DNA of 64,000 nucleotides. It comes from Bacteroidota bacterium (GTDB lineage: Bacteria; Bacteroidota; Bacteroidia; Chitinophagales; Saprospiraceae). The notes under the pieces were generated by a model. That model did not search any database. It saw only the letters and a program-made list of their open reading frames with translations, and was not told the DNA's origin. The position numbers and the translations under genes were made by a program. Shown piece after piece: positions 48,689-57,502 of the stretch (the stretch's first letter is position 1; the number at the start of each line of letters is the position of its first letter). The stretch is from assembly GCA_029567325.1 (NCBI GenBank), contig JAKQLF010000277.1, positions 91,917 through 155,916 on the forward strand, read 5' to 3'.

Positions 48689-49750
48689 ATGCCGACGCAA
48701 AAAAATGCAACACCAAATGCAACCGAAGATCTTGCTTTCCAAAAAAAAGTTTGGATTACCGCGGCAATTTTCTCATTCGTTGTCATCTTATTTTTGCTCA
48801 TCCATTCAACCTTCAATGTATTTTTATTGATCCTTGCAGGTAGTCTGATTGCTATTTTCTTTCGGGCACTCAGTTCCAAAATCCAGAGAAAAACTGGTTG
48901 GAAAGAAGGTATTTGTGTGGCCATTTCTGTGAGCGGTACATTGCTGATTTTGGCAGCTTTATTTTGGCTTATAGGTGCAAAAGTTCAGTCTCAGTTGGTA
49001 CAATTAATTGAAATACTGCCTGAAACCGTAGATAAAGCAAAAGCTTGGCTCAATGAAACCACAACTGGTGCAAAACTTTTGGAGGATGCTCTATCAAGTC
49101 AATCTCTAGGCAAAGCTCAAGGTTTTTTACAGCAATTTTTTCAGTCTACGTTTGGCGTTTTGGGTGATTTATACGTAGTCTTATTTATGGGCATATTTTT
49201 TACCATCTCACCTGAAATTTACATCAAAGGCATCGTAAATCTCATACCACAAAAAGGGCAAACAAAAGGTCAAGAAGTTTTAGACACACTTGGTGCAGAA
49301 CTTCGAAAGTGGTTGAAAGGAACATTACTGTCGATGTTTGTTGTATTTGCATTTACAGCAATTGGTTTGGCCATCATTGGAATGCCTTTGTGGTTGGTTC
49401 TGGCCCTACTGGCTGGACTCATCAGCTTTATTCCAAATTTTGGACCCTTACTTGCTTTGATTCCTGCTGTTTTATTGGCACTTGCTCAAAGCCCTCAAAC
49501 TGCGCTTTTAGTACTAGGTCTTTACATCCTCATTCAATTTATTGAAAGCAATTTCATTACAACCACCATCCAGAAAAAACTCATCAATATGCCTCCTGCG
49601 CTCATAATGATCGGCCAACTATTTATGGGGGCTTTAACAGGTGCCTGGGGTTTGGTTTTAGCTACCCCTATTGTATTAATCATCATGGTAATGGTGCAAG
49701 AATTGTATATCAAAAGCAGAGATACCAATTCAGATCAGGCTGACAAATAA
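48689..49750 (+). CDS. AI-2E family transporter (TqsA/PerM-like)
   Basis: A 353-residue inner-membrane protein with about eight helices. The family motifs are present: the central loop and the C-terminal block FIPNFGPLLALIPAVLLALAQ followed by FIESNFITTTIQKKLINMPP. Despite the family name, members carry out varied transport, including Na+/H+ exchange, and an AI-2 role cannot be inferred. It stands alone. Confidence 0.9.
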   Translation: MPTQKNATPNATEDLAFQKKVWITAAIFSFVVILFLLIHSTFNVFLLILAGSLIAIFFRALSSKIQRKTGWKEGICVAISVSGTLLILAALFWLIGAKVQSQLVQLIEILPETVDKAKAWLNETTTGAKLLEDALSSQSLGKAQGFLQQFFQSTFGVLGDLYVVLFMGIFFTISPEIYIKGIVNLIPQKGQTKGQEVLDTLGAELRKWLKGTLLSMFVVFAFTAIGLAIIGMPLWLVLALLAGLISFIPNFGPLLALIPAVLLALAQSPQTALLVLGLYILIQFIESNFITTTIQKKLINMPPALIMIGQLFMGALTGAWGLVLATPIVLIIMVMVQELYIKSRDTNSDQADK

Positions 49751-49820
49751 TTTCAAAAAAAACCGCACTTACACTTTAAATATCATAGCTGACGTTTGAT
49801 TAAAAAATGGCTATTAAACT

Positions 49821-50345
49821 ATGTCCCCTCACCTTTGGGAATTATCAAAATCAATTGTTAGAAAAACTTCACTGGTCATTCTATTGATTTTTGTTTCCAA
49901 TTTGAATTATGGCCAGATTTCAACAAGCTTTAGAAAGTCAATTTTTGTTGAAATTGCAGGAAGCGGAGGTCTGGGATCTATAAATTTTGAAAAACACTGT
50001 TTCAATCAAAATAGGTTAAAAATGACATGGCGGGCTGGTCTAAGTTGCGCTCCTATCGATAAAAATAATGGCACTGGAATTGTTTTTCCGTTGATGGTCA
50101 ATGCACTTATGGGTAAAAATGCACATCAATTAGAATTGGGTTTGGGACAAGGTTTTACTGTCACTACAAAAGGGTCGTTTTTCGCATTAACTACGGCGGC
50201 TATTGGTTATCGCTTTCAACCAAAGTCCAAAAATTGGTTTTATCGCATTACCTACACACCCCTTATTTCCTATCTTATTGATTTTCAAATTCAACAATGG
50301 GCTGGACTGAGTATTGGTTATACTTTAAACAAGAATGGCAAATGA
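49821..50345 (+). CDS. Hypothetical exported protein, probable outer-membrane barrel
   Basis: A 174-residue protein with a signal peptide (SLVILLIFVSNLNYGQ) and an alternating beta pattern with aromatic strand ends (NQNRLKMTWRAGLSC, YRITYTPLISYL), as in small outer-membrane barrels. Family unknown. Its stop overlaps the next start by four bases (ATGA), so both are translated together. Confidence 0.65.
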   Translation: MSPHLWELSKSIVRKTSLVILLIFVSNLNYGQISTSFRKSIFVEIAGSGGLGSINFEKHCFNQNRLKMTWRAGLSCAPIDKNNGTGIVFPLMVNALMGKNAHQLELGLGQGFTVTTKGSFFALTTAAIGYRFQPKSKNWFYRITYTPLISYLIDFQIQQWAGLSIGYTLNKNGK

Positions 50346-51106
50346 AAAAATACTTTTATTTTCTTTTTTGTATGTTCATTTTCCACAGTTGTGACAAAGA
50401 AAAATTATTTGATGGGCCAAACTATTTCGAAGATAATTTTGAATCTTATACTTCATTGAATGATGCCTTAAAACCAGATGAATCATTATGGTCATTCACG
50501 CAACTGACAAATGAATTCAATAGTAATTCAGTCGACACAAACCATGCCCACTCTGGAAAAAAGTCATTAAAATTTGATGCCAAACAATCGAATAATGAAT
50601 TACTATCCAAATGCAGTATCGCCAAACAGAACATGGCTTTTTGGGAGGGTGAAACCATCAGGATCAGTGCTTGGTATTTTATCCAGGGAAATCAGTCTCT
50701 CGATTGGCTTTTTTTAATGGACGTTGAAGAGCGTACACCCATTGGAGCTGGCCCTGGAATGAGATTGGCCCTAGTAGATAATAAACTGCGAATTGAATAT
50801 AAGTTTAATGAAAAAGACATTACACAACCGATTGGTCAGGAAGTTGATTTCCCCAGAGATCAATGGGTAGAATTGATTTTAGAACTAAAACTTTCCCAAC
50901 AAAATAAGGGCTCTGTGATGCTTTGGCAAAATGGACAACGCATCATCGATAGTCAAAACAACCGCACATTACCCAAAGATTTACTTTATTTCCAACAAGG
51001 TACAAAAGGCATGTACAGCAGTTGCGAAATCGGTATTACTGCAAACACCAAAGACAATGATTTGATTCTTTGGGTTGATGACATAAAGTTTGAAAAAGTA
51101 AACTAG
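50342..51106 (+). CDS. Polysaccharide-lyase-like lipoprotein
   Basis: A 254-residue lipoprotein with signal FYFLFCMFIFHSCDKE. It has a jelly-roll-type fold with the heparin-lyase-like pattern ISAWYFIQGNQSLDWLFLM and IEYKFNEKD. No catalytic residue can be assigned, so it may be a carbohydrate-binding protein. The ATG at 50342 is preferred over the track start at 50297. It overlaps the preceding barrel-like gene. Confidence 0.6.
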   Translation: MKKYFYFLFCMFIFHSCDKEKLFDGPNYFEDNFESYTSLNDALKPDESLWSFTQLTNEFNSNSVDTNHAHSGKKSLKFDAKQSNNELLSKCSIAKQNMAFWEGETIRISAWYFIQGNQSLDWLFLMDVEERTPIGAGPGMRLALVDNKLRIEYKFNEKDITQPIGQEVDFPRDQWVELILELKLSQQNKGSVMLWQNGQRIIDSQNNRTLPKDLLYFQQGTKGMYSSCEIGITANTKDNDLILWVDDIKFEKVN

Positions 51107-51422
51107 TGACAAGATTTAATGTCAAAAACTACCTCACGAAAACTCAAAACTAACACAAGACAACCTAACTTATGAAAGCTAAAAATAAAAGCCAAACACC
51201 ACCATTTCATATTATATTAGAGCTGAGGCGTGTCTTGGGTCAACAACAGCCCCTTTCATTAATTACAATTAAATTCTTCCTCGATTAAAGAAGGGGGACA
51301 ACCCTTTTTCTACATCGTTCCAAATCAACTTTCACATCACAAATCTCACATTTCTCATTTCACAAAACACAAATCGTGCAGGAAGGCACGTAGGCCTTCC
51401 CCTTCATATCGTTCCATCTTAC

Positions 51423-51564
51423 TTCACATTTCACATTTCACATTTCACATTTCACATCTTACATTTCACATCTTACATTTCACATTTCACATTCACATTC
51501 ACATTCACCATTTACTATTCACTATTTACTATTCACTATTTACTATTCACTATTCACTATTTAC
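51423..51564. repeat. Hexamer/heptamer tandem array (TTTCACA, ATTCAC, TATTCAC/TATTTAC)
   Basis: The array passes from TTTCACA-type units through CATTCA to TATTCAC and TATTTAC units. On the reverse strand it reads GTGAATAGTAAATAG and GTGAAATG, the same words as the block at 27443-27530. It ends 23 bases before the -7 element of the AraC gene. The rest of the gap (51107-51422) is AT-rich with a hairpin (GGAAGGC...GCCTTCC near 51383) and no ORF. Confidence 0.85.
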
Positions 51565-51586
51565 AAAAATTTTCATCCCAACCAAT

Positions 51587-51594
51587 TACCTTTG
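51587..51594 (+). promoter_or_regulatory. -7 element of the AraC-family gene at 51617
   Basis: TACCTTTG is an exact TAnnTTTG match, 22 bases before the ATG. The tandem array ends just upstream, so array length could alter promoter spacing. Confidence 0.55.
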
Positions 51595-51616
51595 TACAGT
51601 ATAATATTGCTACCAA

Positions 51617-52435
51617 ATGGATTATCAAACATATCAACCACATCCAGATCTTGCAGCACTCGTGCAATGCTATTGGACACTGGAAGTTCCAGCTGACATA
51701 AATCCACCAAAACAAAGAATTATACCTGATGGATGTATTGAAATGGCCTTCATCCTTGGAGATGATATCAAAAGATACACCTCTGAGACAGATTTCATTT
51801 TACAACCTAGGGCAATGGTATTGGGACAAACAATTGAACCCTTTTATATTGAACCTACTGGTCACGTCAATACATTCGCCATCCGTTTTTATCCATATGG
51901 ATTTGCCAATTTCATAACCAATTCAATTAAAAACCTAGCAAATAAGGAAACACCTTTAAATCTTCTTTTTGGAAAGGAAGTTTCGGAGATATTAGAAGAT
52001 AATATTATTCAAGCCACAAAGACATCCGATAGAATAGCAATCATTGAAACCTTCTTATTAAGTGCACTAAAGGATAAAAATACCATTGATAAAATAGTGG
52101 AAACCACCGTTGATGCTATGATTTCTACAAGTGGAAATACTTCTATCAATAGTTTGGTAAAAGATGACCTGTCAAAAAGAAGACAACTCGAGCGAAAATT
52201 CAAAAAACAGATAGGCCTCAGTCCCAAACAATTGGGAAAAGTCATCAGATTACAAGCGGCTCTAAAAATGTTGTTGAATAAAAAGGGCGAAAATTTGACA
52301 GATATAGCCTATGAAAATGAATATTATGACCAAGCCCATTTCATCAGAGACTTCAAAGAATTTACAGGAATTACTCCTTCAGAATTTGGAAATGATGAAA
52401 CAATGCAACTCTCTTCCAAGATATACAAAGATTAA
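51617..52435 (+). CDS. AraC family regulator with DUF6597-type sensor domain
   Basis: A 272-residue paralog of the regulator at 39902. N-terminal domain: LVQCYWTLEVPAD and IIPDGCIEMAFILG. C-terminal AraC HTH: KRRQLERKFKKQIGLSPKQLG and EYYDQAHFIRDFKEFTGITPSEF. It is followed by VOC, DinB-like and GNAT genes in the same direction, likely targets. Confidence 0.92.
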   Translation: MDYQTYQPHPDLAALVQCYWTLEVPADINPPKQRIIPDGCIEMAFILGDDIKRYTSETDFILQPRAMVLGQTIEPFYIEPTGHVNTFAIRFYPYGFANFITNSIKNLANKETPLNLLFGKEVSEILEDNIIQATKTSDRIAIIETFLLSALKDKNTIDKIVETTVDAMISTSGNTSINSLVKDDLSKRRQLERKFKKQIGLSPKQLGKVIRLQAALKMLLNKKGENLTDIAYENEYYDQAHFIRDFKEFTGITPSEFGNDETMQLSSKIYKD

Positions 52436-52506
52436 TATTTGTGTCGTATTTGTACAATTTTAGATTGAGAATCGGCTTTACATTTGCTATTCAAAATAAA
52501 ATATAA

Positions 52507-53007
52507 ATGACAAAGTTATTCGCAAAAATCGCCATTCTATCTTGTATTGGTTTCTGTGCATGTTCAAATCCTAAAGAATCGAAAAGTGATGTTCAAGAAA
52601 CAGCAGTAACAGGAATCGCAAATCAAAAATCAGAAAATATGACGAATATAATTTCAATTGTAGAAATACCCGTTTCAGACTTTAATCGAGCCGTCACATT
52701 TTATCAATCAATTATGGGCTTGACCATTGAAGAAGTAGAAATGGCAGGTACACAAATGGGCATTATTCCAAGTGATATGGGTACTGTCAGTGTTGTTTTA
52801 GCAAAAGGCAGTGATTATAAACCAACTACAGATGGGGCAGTTTTATACTTAAATGCTGGGGAGGACCTACAACCAATGCTCGATAAAGTTGCTCAAAACG
52901 GAGGAGAAGTGTTTTTACCAAAAACAGAAATCAGTCCAGAAATGGGTTATTTCGCTTTGTTTATGGATACAGAAGGTAATAAATTAGGGCTTCATTCCAT
53001 CAAATAG
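52507..53007 (+). CDS. VOC family protein with N-terminal lipoprotein signal
   Basis: A 166-residue protein: a lipoprotein-like signal (IAILSCIGFCACSNPKES), a linker, then a VOC domain (ISIVEIPVSDFNRAVTFYQ and MGYFALFMDTEGNKLGLHS). An internal ATG at codon 41 (MTNIIS...) would start a normal cytoplasmic VOC protein, so both forms are possible. VOC proteins with lipobox Cys are rare in my experience. Substrate unknown. Confidence 0.8.
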   Translation: MTKLFAKIAILSCIGFCACSNPKESKSDVQETAVTGIANQKSENMTNIISIVEIPVSDFNRAVTFYQSIMGLTIEEVEMAGTQMGIIPSDMGTVSVVLAKGSDYKPTTDGAVLYLNAGEDLQPMLDKVAQNGGEVFLPKTEISPEMGYFALFMDTEGNKLGLHSIK

Positions 53008-53118
53008 ACAAGGTTTTATAGCTTGTAACTCAGAAAAAAATAAAAATTTGGATTTGCTGCTGACATACCATTGTCATTGTCAATCCTAATTTTGTTGTCC
53101 TAATCAAAATCTAAAACT

Positions 53119-53649
53119 ATGGACAACAAAGCAATAACTAAAGTTTTGACATCCCAGTACAAGGCATGTTTGGGTACCCTCGCTCAAACCATTGAAAAAG
53201 TACCCGAAGATGTCTGGGCAAATGACAAGTATCCAAATCCGGTTTGGCAAATTGTCTATCACAGTTTATGGGCAATTAAATTCTATCTTGGACCAAATGT
53301 AGAAAGTTATGTTCCATTTGAAAATGCCATTGAAGGTTCTGAAAGTCTTGGTGGAGCTCAAGATTGGGAAAATCCAACAGAAGGCATTAAAGTTGAAGGA
53401 TTTCATACAAAAGCAGAAACACTTTCTTTCATTGAAAACATTGAAAGCGAACTTCACAACAGTATTGAATCTATTCCACTAGATAGTCCTTCAGGTTTTG
53501 AATGGTATCCCTATACTCGTTTAGAGTTGCATATCAATAACATACGGCATATTCAACATCACACTGCCCAAATCATTGAGCGACTCAAAGCTTTAGAAAT
53601 TTCGGGATTTCCATGGTGGGCAGATCAAAATCAACCGCAAGAATGGTAA
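53119..53649 (+). CDS. DinB-like family protein
   Basis: A 176-residue four-helix protein of the DinB/YfiT group. Metal-binding His residues lie in QIVYHSLWAIKFYLG and in IRHIQHHTAQIIERL. Such proteins often act as thiol transferases or metal-dependent hydrolases, role unclear. Belongs to the block downstream of the AraC regulator. Confidence 0.85.
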   Translation: MDNKAITKVLTSQYKACLGTLAQTIEKVPEDVWANDKYPNPVWQIVYHSLWAIKFYLGPNVESYVPFENAIEGSESLGGAQDWENPTEGIKVEGFHTKAETLSFIENIESELHNSIESIPLDSPSGFEWYPYTRLELHINNIRHIQHHTAQIIERLKALEISGFPWWADQNQPQEW

Positions 53650-53772
53650 CACACACATGATTGGGTTATCCGAAATAATCATTTATTACCGTATATCAAA
53701 TAAATCAATCTCTATATTCTGCAAATTATGGTTTAGATTTGGCATCCAAAATATTTCATATTCAATTCAATA

Positions 53773-54255
53773 ATGAGCGATTTCAATTTTACTTTAACCA
53801 AGACGGTAATTGATGATCTGCATACCTTTTTCATTTTTCAACTCGACCCAAAGGCAAATCATATGGCCGCTTTTACTGCTAAGGATCCAAATGATAAATC
53901 AGCCTACATTGAAAAATACTCGAAATTTGTAAATGATCCCACCATAAATATGAAGACAATAAAGATCGGTGATGAAATCATCGGCAGTATTGCAAAATTT
54001 GTCATGGCTAACGAGGCTGGCATAACTTATTGGATTGACAGAAAATACTGGGGAAAAGGAATTGGCACCCAAGTACTACGTACTTTTTTAAAAACTGAAC
54101 CAGCAAGGCCATTATTTGCTTATGTAGCTTTCGACAATTTTGGCTCTCAGAAAGTTTTGGAAAATTGTGGCTTTGTAAAAATTGGTCAAGACTCTGGATT
54201 TGCAAACGCAAGAAACGAGGTAATTGATGAGTATATCTATAAACTGACGGATTAG
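53773..54255 (+). CDS. GNAT family N-acetyltransferase (RimJ/RimL-like)
   Basis: A 160-residue acetyltransferase. The acetyl-CoA loop is in RKYWGKGIGTQVLRTFL (Q/RxxGxG/A), and VAFDNFGSQKVLENCGFVKI is the usual C-terminal block. Substrate unknown; members acetylate amines on proteins or small molecules. It stands after the DinB-like gene. Confidence 0.9.
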   Translation: MSDFNFTLTKTVIDDLHTFFIFQLDPKANHMAAFTAKDPNDKSAYIEKYSKFVNDPTINMKTIKIGDEIIGSIAKFVMANEAGITYWIDRKYWGKGIGTQVLRTFLKTEPARPLFAYVAFDNFGSQKVLENCGFVKIGQDSGFANARNEVIDEYIYKLTD

Positions 54256-54400
54256 AAAAAAATCTCCGCTTGATTTGATGAATTGATGCTTTCAAAACTG
54301 GAATAGTATATTCAGCAACGAAAGTTTTTTCTAATACTTTGGAAAAAGTATTTAATATTGCGAAACCTGTTTTTAAAACAATTTCAAAATTCCTTCCTTC

Positions 54401-55504
54401 ATGAAGCATCCGTTTTGTCGTGTCCTCTTGGTGGTCTTCCTTGGTCTCTATTTGGCAACCATTTTACAAGCACAAAGTATCCAAACTCCAATAGATTCCA
54501 CAGGCATTAAAATCGTGTCAAAACTTCAAAAACCAAAAGGCAAAGCAAAGTTTAATGAAAAAGACCTGGCTGGTTATTTACTGGTATATTTTAAAGATCA
54601 AAATCAATCTGCTTACATGGCCATCAGCAGTGATGGGTATACCTTTACTGACATCAATGACGGCAAACCAATATTCATCGGTTCTTTATTAGCTGAACAA
54701 AAAGGAGTGCGTGACCCACACATTACCCGTGGGCCTGACGGTGCTTTTTACTTAGCCATGACAGACTTACATATTTTTGGCAAAAGAGCAGGTTTTCGAG
54801 ATACAGATTGGGAGCGACCACTTGAAAAATATGGTTGGGGCAACAATCGAGCCCTTGTCTTGATGAAATCCTATGATTTAATCCACTGGACCCATGCTGA
54901 TTTCAGAGTAGATAAAGCATATCCGGAGCTTGGAGATATTGATTGCTCTTGGGCACCACAAACGATTTACGATCCGGTGAAGAAAAAAATGATGGTTTAC
55001 TTCACCATTCGATACAACAATAAGGACGCTCACATTTACTATTCGTATACAAACGATGATTTCACCAAGCTCGAAACCAAACCCGAACGCATCACAAACA
55101 TCGGGGGAATCGATGCCGACATCACAAAAGTTGGCGACAAATACCAAATGTTTTATGTGGGTGGTGCAAAAATCAAACACGCAGTTTCAGATAAAATCAA
55201 CCAAAACTTCAGTGGTGACACCACCCGAATTGATCCAGAAAAAGTAAACACAGAAGCACCAAATGTCTTCCAACGACTAGGAACCGACACATACGTTTTG
55301 ATGTACGACATTTATGGATTAAGACCCAGTAACATGGGCTTCAGCGAAACAAAAGACTTTGTGTCTTTCAAAGACATTGGACATTTCAATGAAGGCATTA
55401 TGAAAACTACCAATTTCAAAAGCCCGAAACATGGAGCTGTTACCTACCTCACCAAAAAAGAACTAAAGGCCATCGCCGACCACTGGAAGATTGAATTAAA
55501 ATAG
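54401..55504 (+). CDS. Exported GH43-like five-bladed propeller glycosidase
   Basis: A 367-residue secreted protein with a signal peptide (VVFLGLYLATILQAQ). The fold is a five-bladed propeller typical of GH43 and related families: VRDPHITRGPDGAFYLAMTD (Asp acid/base region), then DIDCSWAPQTIYDP and GGIDADITKVGDKYQMFYVGG. It probably cleaves arabinose- or xylose-containing glycans. No polysaccharide-utilisation genes (SusC/D) are near. Confidence 0.85.
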   Translation: MKHPFCRVLLVVFLGLYLATILQAQSIQTPIDSTGIKIVSKLQKPKGKAKFNEKDLAGYLLVYFKDQNQSAYMAISSDGYTFTDINDGKPIFIGSLLAEQKGVRDPHITRGPDGAFYLAMTDLHIFGKRAGFRDTDWERPLEKYGWGNNRALVLMKSYDLIHWTHADFRVDKAYPELGDIDCSWAPQTIYDPVKKKMMVYFTIRYNNKDAHIYYSYTNDDFTKLETKPERITNIGGIDADITKVGDKYQMFYVGGAKIKHAVSDKINQNFSGDTTRIDPEKVNTEAPNVFQRLGTDTYVLMYDIYGLRPSNMGFSETKDFVSFKDIGHFNEGIMKTTNFKSPKHGAVTYLTKKELKAIADHWKIELK

Positions 55505-55525
55505 ATCTTTCCTTGAAATAATTCT

Positions 55526-55899
55526 GCGAAATTTCTGTACCAATCCTGGTAATCCTTGAGCAACAAAAAGTCAGAGAAATTTCTGTGCCCATCTGTGTAA
55601 TCTGTGAGCACCAAAATCTATGGATTTTTTGTGCAAATCCGTGTAATCTGTAAGCACTAAAATCTGGGGAATTTCTGTGCAAATCTGGGGAAATCTGTGA
55701 GCGATCAAATGTGCACAAATCCGTGGATTCCACCAACTTTATTGATTGATGATTTAACATATTCAATCAGTCGTAGAATCGAACTAAAATTTAAAGATCG
55801 AATATGCAACACATTCGATCTTTGCACATGTCAACCTATAAATAGCCCTCAAATCTGTGAAATTTCTGTGCCAATCTGTGTAATCAGTGAGCACCAAAA
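55526..55899. repeat. Degenerate 46-bp tandem repeat, five copies
   Basis: Four adjacent units (about 55526, 55574, 55621 and 55667) and a fifth at about 55857 share GAAATTTCTGTGCAAATCTGTGTAATCTGTGAGCACCAAAATCTG in diverged forms. The minus ORF 55449-55766 through them is an artefact. The remaining gap up to the SDR gene at 56071 holds only the stem-loop at 55793. Confidence 0.8.
55793..55823. other. 11-bp stem-loop between repeat copies 4 and 5
   Basis: AAAGATCGAAT pairs perfectly with ATTCGATCTTT around the loop ATGCAACAC. No T-run follows, so it is not a standard terminator. Confidence 0.5.
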
Positions 55900-56070
55900 C
55901 AATAGCCTAAGCAGCCCGTTTCACCCTCGATACATCTTTCCAATAAATTCCAAGTAACTTTTTAATCTAAATAATCTAATTTTTTGATCAAGGTCATCTC
56001 CATCACTGATGGACAACAAGGCAAACCTTCCCAAAAACACATTAAATTAGTTAAAACAAAATTCTAAAAA

Positions 56071-56811
56071 ATGAAAAATAAAGTAGTCATCATAACAGGA
56101 GCCGCATCAGGTATAGGAAAAGCAAATGCAGATTTATTTGCTAAACACGGCGCCAGTGTGATAATCTCTGACATCCAAGAAGTAGAAGGAAAAGCAACCA
56201 CAGACAACATTATTGCCAATGGCGGCAAAGCTTCCTTTATCAAAACAGACGTTTCGAGACCAGAAGAAATGGAAGCCTTGGTCAATTTCGCAATAAAAAC
56301 ATATGGCAAGTTGGACATTGCAATTAACAATGCAGGCATAGGTGGCGAACTCAATCCAATCGCCGTTATGAGCATTGAGGGCTGGAATAAGGTCATCGAA
56401 GTGAATTTAAACAGCATCTTCTATGGTATGAAATACCAAATACAAGCCATGCTCAAAAATGGAAGTGGAAGTATTGTCAATATAGCCTCTATTTTAGGCG
56501 CCGTTGGCTTTGCTGGTTCCTCAGCATACACAGCAGCCAAACATGGAGTTTTAGGAATTACAAAAGCTGCTGCATTGGAATATTCCGCCCAAGGAATTCG
56601 CATAAATGCAGTAGGCCCAGGTTTTATTGAGACGCCTCTTTTAAATGCATTAGACGCTGAAATGAAAAGTCAGCTTGCATCACTTCACCCTATTGGTCGT
56701 CTAGGAACAAGTGAAGAAGTTGCTGAATTAATTCTTTGGCTAGCAAGTGATAAAGCGTCTTTTGTAACTGGAAGTTACTATCCTGTTGATGGAGGTTATT
56801 TAGCTAGATAA
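56071..56811 (+). CDS. Short-chain dehydrogenase/reductase (SDR)
   Basis: A 246-residue NAD(P)-dependent oxidoreductase of the classical SDR type. The cofactor loop VVIITGAASGIGKANA, the NNAG motif, the Ser of NIASILGAVG and the Tyr-Lys catalytic pair in YTAAKHG are present; the end GSYYPVDGGYLAR is typical. Substrate unknown. A bidirectional terminator follows. Confidence 0.93.
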   Translation: MKNKVVIITGAASGIGKANADLFAKHGASVIISDIQEVEGKATTDNIIANGGKASFIKTDVSRPEEMEALVNFAIKTYGKLDIAINNAGIGGELNPIAVMSIEGWNKVIEVNLNSIFYGMKYQIQAMLKNGSGSIVNIASILGAVGFAGSSAYTAAKHGVLGITKAAALEYSAQGIRINAVGPGFIETPLLNALDAEMKSQLASLHPIGRLGTSEEVAELILWLASDKASFVTGSYYPVDGGYLAR

Positions 56812-56904
56812 ATTCAAGCTGTAATAAACGAAAAAATGGAATGGTCATGTATTTTTGATAATAATTCAGCTATTCATTACAGACTTAGAACTTAATAATT
56901 ATTG

Positions 56905-56943
56905 AAAAAAGGGAGAAACAATCGTCATTGTTCTCCCCTTTTT
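56905..56943. terminator. Bidirectional terminator between convergent genes
   Basis: AAAAAAGGGAGAAACAAT and ATTGTTCTCCCCTTTTT form a long imperfect stem with A-run and T-run at the ends, so it serves both the SDR gene and the convergent lipoprotein gene. Confidence 0.75.
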
Positions 56944-56953
56944 ATGATCATTT

Positions 56954-57502
56954 TCATTGCCTCTTCAATGGGCAATTAATTTCTGAAATATTGCTGATTT
57001 TCAATTCACTGGCACCAGGTACAAGTGTGCCTGTATGATCTGTGTCAGATTCTTTTATAAAATGGACATCAATATTAAATTTTAGAGTACTCCTCTTCGT
57101 GTCCGTAAATTTCAGTTTATTAATTGACAAAGTATCCATAAAATACAATGCCCCTGTTGGCTCAAAAAAATCATTATCCATGATATAAAACCTAGTCTGA
57201 ACATCTTTTTTTATATCAAGTAAGTTATCATTTGGCATTATAATATGTACGGCTCCATCATAAACCAGATCTTGATGTAGATCAAAACTTAGAAAATTTT
57301 GCCACTCCATGCTTTCTGTTTGAAAACTGATATTAATATTTATAAATTCTGACCCTTTAACCTTTATGGCCCATACTTTCCCCTCAACTTTAGTATCATT
57401 TACTATTAATGATATAGGTTCAGCCCACTCATCAACCGGTTGAAGCTCACAGCCCATTGATAATATCAATAAGCAACTAGCAAAAATGAATACACGGTTC
57501 AT
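56954..57502 (-). CDS. Hypothetical lipoprotein, coupled to the metzincin protease gene
   Basis: A 182-residue lipoprotein (signal FIFASCLLILSMGCELQP) that is beta-rich with no known domain. Its ATG (57502-57500) overlaps the protease stop TGA (ATGA), so translation is coupled to that of the gene ahead. It may be a surface partner or immunity protein of the protease, an inference from coupling only. Confidence 0.8.
   Translation of the reverse strand: MNRVFIFASCLLILSMGCELQPVDEWAEPISLIVNDTKVEGKVWAIKVKGSEFININISFQTESMEWQNFLSFDLHQDLVYDGAVHIIMPNDNLLDIKKDVQTRFYIMDNDFFEPTGALYFMDTLSINKLKFTDTKRSTLKFNIDVHFIKESDTDHTGTLVPGASELKISNISEINCPLKRQ

Noticed and set aside
55449-55766. Minus-strand ORF of 105 residues with repeated SRITRIGTEIS-type segments
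   Set aside because: It comes from the 46-bp tandem repeat and overlaps the GH43 gene end.
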